In this document: positions 6,966-8,290 of the stretch, one piece after another
Layout: every line of letters begins with the position of its first letter
Numbering within the stretch: the stretch's first letter is position 1
Assembly (NCBI GenBank): GCA_019104905.1
Contig: JAHRXB010000106.1
Coordinates: 1 to 8,290 of the forward strand
Direction of reading: 5' to 3'
DNA from: Bdellovibrio sp.
Lineage (GTDB): Bacteria; Bdellovibrionota; Bdellovibrionia; Bdellovibrionales; Bdellovibrionaceae
DNA length: 8,290 nucleotides
Position numbers and translations under genes: made by a program
The notes under the pieces: generated by a model
The model's database searches: none
What the model saw: the letters and a program-made list of their open reading frames with translations, nothing else
Told to the model about the DNA's origin: nothing

Positions 6966-7020
6966 CATTGACAGGTTTGGGCGGATTCTGTCGAAAAGGG
7001 GATCTTCCATTGACAGTTTT
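6965..7020 (+). repeat. Direct repeat CCATTGACAGNTTT, 42 bases apart
   Basis: CCATTGACAGGTTT at 6965-6978 and CCATTGACAGTTTT at 7007-7020 agree in 13 of 14 positions. The offset of 42 bases is close to four helical turns. The second copy contains the -35 box of the TetR-type gene; the first has no good -10 box behind it (TCGAAA at 6991-6996). It could be a second, weaker promoter, a duplicated binding site, or chance. Confidence 0.5.
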
Positions 7021-7038
7021 CACGAGTTCTTGTCAAAT
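7010..7038 (+). promoter_or_regulatory. Promoter of the TetR-type gene (leaderless transcript predicted)
   Basis: A perfect -35 box TTGACA (7010-7015) is followed after 17 bases by TCAAAT (7033-7038), four of six matches to the -10 consensus. Six bases later comes the A of the ATG at 7045, which is where transcription would be expected to begin. There is no Shine-Dalgarno sequence before this ATG, which agrees with a leaderless message. Confidence 0.6.
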
Positions 7039-7044
7039 CCCCCT

Positions 7045-7545
7045 ATGGCGACCACACAGTCCAAAGAAGACATCTATTTTGCTGTTTGTAACGCGATCCT
7101 CAAAATGGAGGTCGCAAAGGGGCATCTTAAGTGGACTCTCTCAGAGATATCCCGAGAATCCGGAATTACTCGCTCTTTGATCTATTACTACTTCGGCAAA
7201 GAGAAAAAGACGGCTTTGGAAGAAGCTTACAAGTTCATTATTTCGCATTTTTTTAATATAGAACGAACCCGTTCGGTGGGAATCCGTGAACGACTTCGGC
7301 AGATATTGATTGATGTAAGAAAGATGCCTTATCTTTTTGTCTTATACTATCTAGAAAAAAATGCTGGCAGTGAAGTGGGGCAAATGATCAAAGAGGCTGA
7401 ATCTTTATTGGTGAAGGCTTTAAAGCAAGAATTCCCCAAGCTTTCTGAAACTCAGATTCTTGAAATCTACTTGAAAGAGTTGGGTGCCATTACCTATCAG
7501 CTACCGCCAGAACAGGTCCAGGATCTGTTTGAAGACTATATTTAA
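7045..7545 (+). CDS. TetR/AcrR-type transcriptional regulator
   Basis: A 166-residue protein from the ATG at 7045. The N-terminal helix-turn-helix is clear: WTLSEISRESGITRSLIYYYF (30-50) followed by GKEKKTALEEAYKFI, matching the TetR family pattern T..EIA..AGVS.G.IY.YF..K..L. The C-terminal ligand and dimer domain (about 65-166) is short compared with the usual 190-220-residue total, and diverges too far to predict a ligand. A TTG at 7030 in the same frame could add five residues (MSNPP), but it lies inside the predicted promoter spacer and has no ribosome binding site, so the ATG is preferred. The gene is divergent from the GH3-LysE-C45 operon with 142 bases between the two starts, which is the classic arrangement for a local repressor of the neighbouring operon. 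It is likely co-transcribed with the gene that begins 29 bases after its stop. Confidence 0.85.
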   Translation: MATTQSKEDIYFAVCNAILKMEVAKGHLKWTLSEISRESGITRSLIYYYFGKEKKTALEEAYKFIISHFFNIERTRSVGIRERLRQILIDVRKMPYLFVLYYLEKNAGSEVGQMIKEAESLLVKALKQEFPKLSETQILEIYLKELGAITYQLPPEQVQDLFEDYI

Positions 7546-7564
7546 ATAACGGAGCTTCGCTAAA

Positions 7565-7571
7565 GAGGTGA
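7565..7571 (+). promoter_or_regulatory. Ribosome binding site of the HExxH-motif gene
   Basis: GAGGTGA matches the anti-16S complement over seven bases. Two ATG codons follow back to back at 7572 and 7575. Spacing favours the second (six bases after GAGG) over the first (three bases). Confidence 0.6.
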
Positions 7572-7574
7572 ATG

Positions 7575-8147
7575 ATGAGAGTGAAGAATTCTGATTTGCG
7601 AAATTTCCTATCAGAGATGAAGTTGTTATTTTCTGTCCGTGCCTCTTCAAGATATTCAAAATGGGTCTTGCCAGAATATCCTTTTGATTCCCAGTTGCTG
7701 ACTCTAAGTCGTCTTTATCGAGAAAGCCGCAAACTTTATCTTGCTCAAGGTGGTTCTTTTGCCTCTCGAGTTTGTTCAGTTCCGCGCTCACTCAGTTCCC
7801 ATGATCTTTTTAAAGATGAGATCGAATATACTCCCATTTTCTCAGAGCTGGCCTGGTTTGTGGAAAATCATCAGGAAGTTTTGGATTCGGATTTATTTAT
7901 TAAGCAATTGTCGTCCTTAAGTGCTATTTCGGTTTTTCATGAACAGAATCATCGCATTTTGTGGCGATTGTTGCCGCCACCTCCTATTGAAGAAAAAGAC
8001 TTTTGTCGCTATTTGAATTTCGCCGAGAGTCTGGTGATTGTTCTGGATTTGGTTTTGGGGGATGAAATTGGTGGTCGCTTGTCCCCGGTCTTTGAAAAGT
8101 ATAAGATTATTTATCGCCCAGGCGGGCGACGACAAGTGGTTTTCTAA
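7575..8147 (+). CDS. Unrecognised protein with HExxH motif, reading frame ends early by apparent frameshift
   Basis: I do not recognise this protein. The frame can start at ATG 7572 or 7575; the ribosome binding site favours 7575, giving 190 residues. It has no signal peptide or membrane segment and looks like a soluble alpha-helical protein. Counting from 7572, residues 122-134 read FHEQNHRILWRLL: HEQNH fits the HExxH zinc-binding pattern of metallopeptidases, and Glu152 in NFAESLVIVLDL, 25 residues later, could be the third ligand. Motif matches this short also arise by chance. The last ten residues (GGRRQVVF region) look unlike the rest, and the plus-one frame continues with good-quality protein to the window end, so the stop at 8145-8147 probably results from a frameshift near 8121-8130. 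It lies 29 bases after the TetR-type gene and is probably in its operon; whether it belongs to the GH3-LysE-C45 pathway is unknown. Confidence 0.65.
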   Translation: MRVKNSDLRNFLSEMKLLFSVRASSRYSKWVLPEYPFDSQLLTLSRLYRESRKLYLAQGGSFASRVCSVPRSLSSHDLFKDEIEYTPIFSELAWFVENHQEVLDSDLFIKQLSSLSAISVFHEQNHRILWRLLPPPPIEEKDFCRYLNFAESLVIVLDLVLGDEIGGRLSPVFEKYKIIYRPGGRRQVVF

Positions 8148-8290
8148 GTCAAAAAACGAATATCGTCGTTATCTGCAGGTTCTTCTTTATGTCACCTATC
8201 TTACGCTTGAGTTGATTGAACCTGCGGATATTCCCAAAGCGGTGGATTATATCTTCCCTGGACAGAAGAAAATGAATAAAGAGGCCATCA
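8128..8290 (+). CDS. Frame-shifted continuation of the HExxH-motif gene, 3' end outside window
   Basis: From 8128 to the last base this frame has no stop over 54 codons and begins DDKWFSKSKNEYRRYLQ, followed by a hydrophobic, helical stretch (VLLYVTYLTLELIEPA) and DYIFPGQKK. Reading GGC GGG, skipping one C at 8127, then GAC GAC AAG joins it smoothly to the upstream protein. It has no ribosome binding site and no good start codon of its own near its beginning. It is therefore best seen as the C-terminal part of the preceding gene, separated by a mutation, a sequencing error, or programmed +1 frameshifting. Confidence 0.55.

Noticed and set aside
7501..7791. Minus-strand frame opposite the TetR-type and HExxH genes
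   Set aside because: It is antisense to supported genes with ribosome sites and has no own start signal.

Overview
This window looks like chromosomal DNA from a predatory or soil/aquatic bacterium of the Bdellovibrio type. That assignment is an inference. It rests on moderate base composition judged by eye, an RCC1-repeat surface-type protein, a stand-alone HNH endonuclease of the DUF222-like family that I recall as multi-copy in Bdellovibrio-like genomes, and Shine-Dalgarno sites of ordinary Gram-negative type. There is no rRNA, tRNA, insertion sequence or CRISPR array.

Layout. Positions 1-1200 (+) hold the 3' part of an RCC1-repeat protein whose reading frame enters from outside the window; it ends in a hairpin terminator. 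Positions 1201-1732 carry no convincing gene but do contain a strong hairpin followed by T8. Positions 1733-2668 (+) encode an HNH endonuclease. Positions 2669-2827 are a convergent intergenic gap with stacked hairpins; a minus-strand terminator lies across the end of the HNH gene. From 6902 down to 2828 (-) there is a tight three-gene operon: a GH3-like acyl-acid amido synthetase, a LysE/RhtB-type exporter, and a secreted C45-type Ntn hydrolase/acyltransferase. Both junctions are 4-base ATGA overlaps. Diverging from it, at 7045-7545 (+), is a short TetR-type regulator that appears to be leaderless. It is followed 29 bases later by an unrecognised gene at 7575 with an HExxH motif, which is broken by an apparent +1 frameshift near 8127 and continues out of the window.

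How the genes may work together. GH3 enzymes use ATP to join carboxylic acids to amino acids. LysE-family proteins export amino acids or their derivatives. C45 enzymes hydrolyse or transfer acyl groups on amide bonds, and this one has a signal peptide. Translational coupling therefore suggests one pathway: make an acyl-amino acid conjugate in the cytoplasm, export it, and process it in the periplasm or outside. The divergent TetR protein is the likely regulator, and palindromic elements sit over the predicted operon promoter. I know of no described system with this gene set, so this is the main point of interest; substrate and role are unknown.
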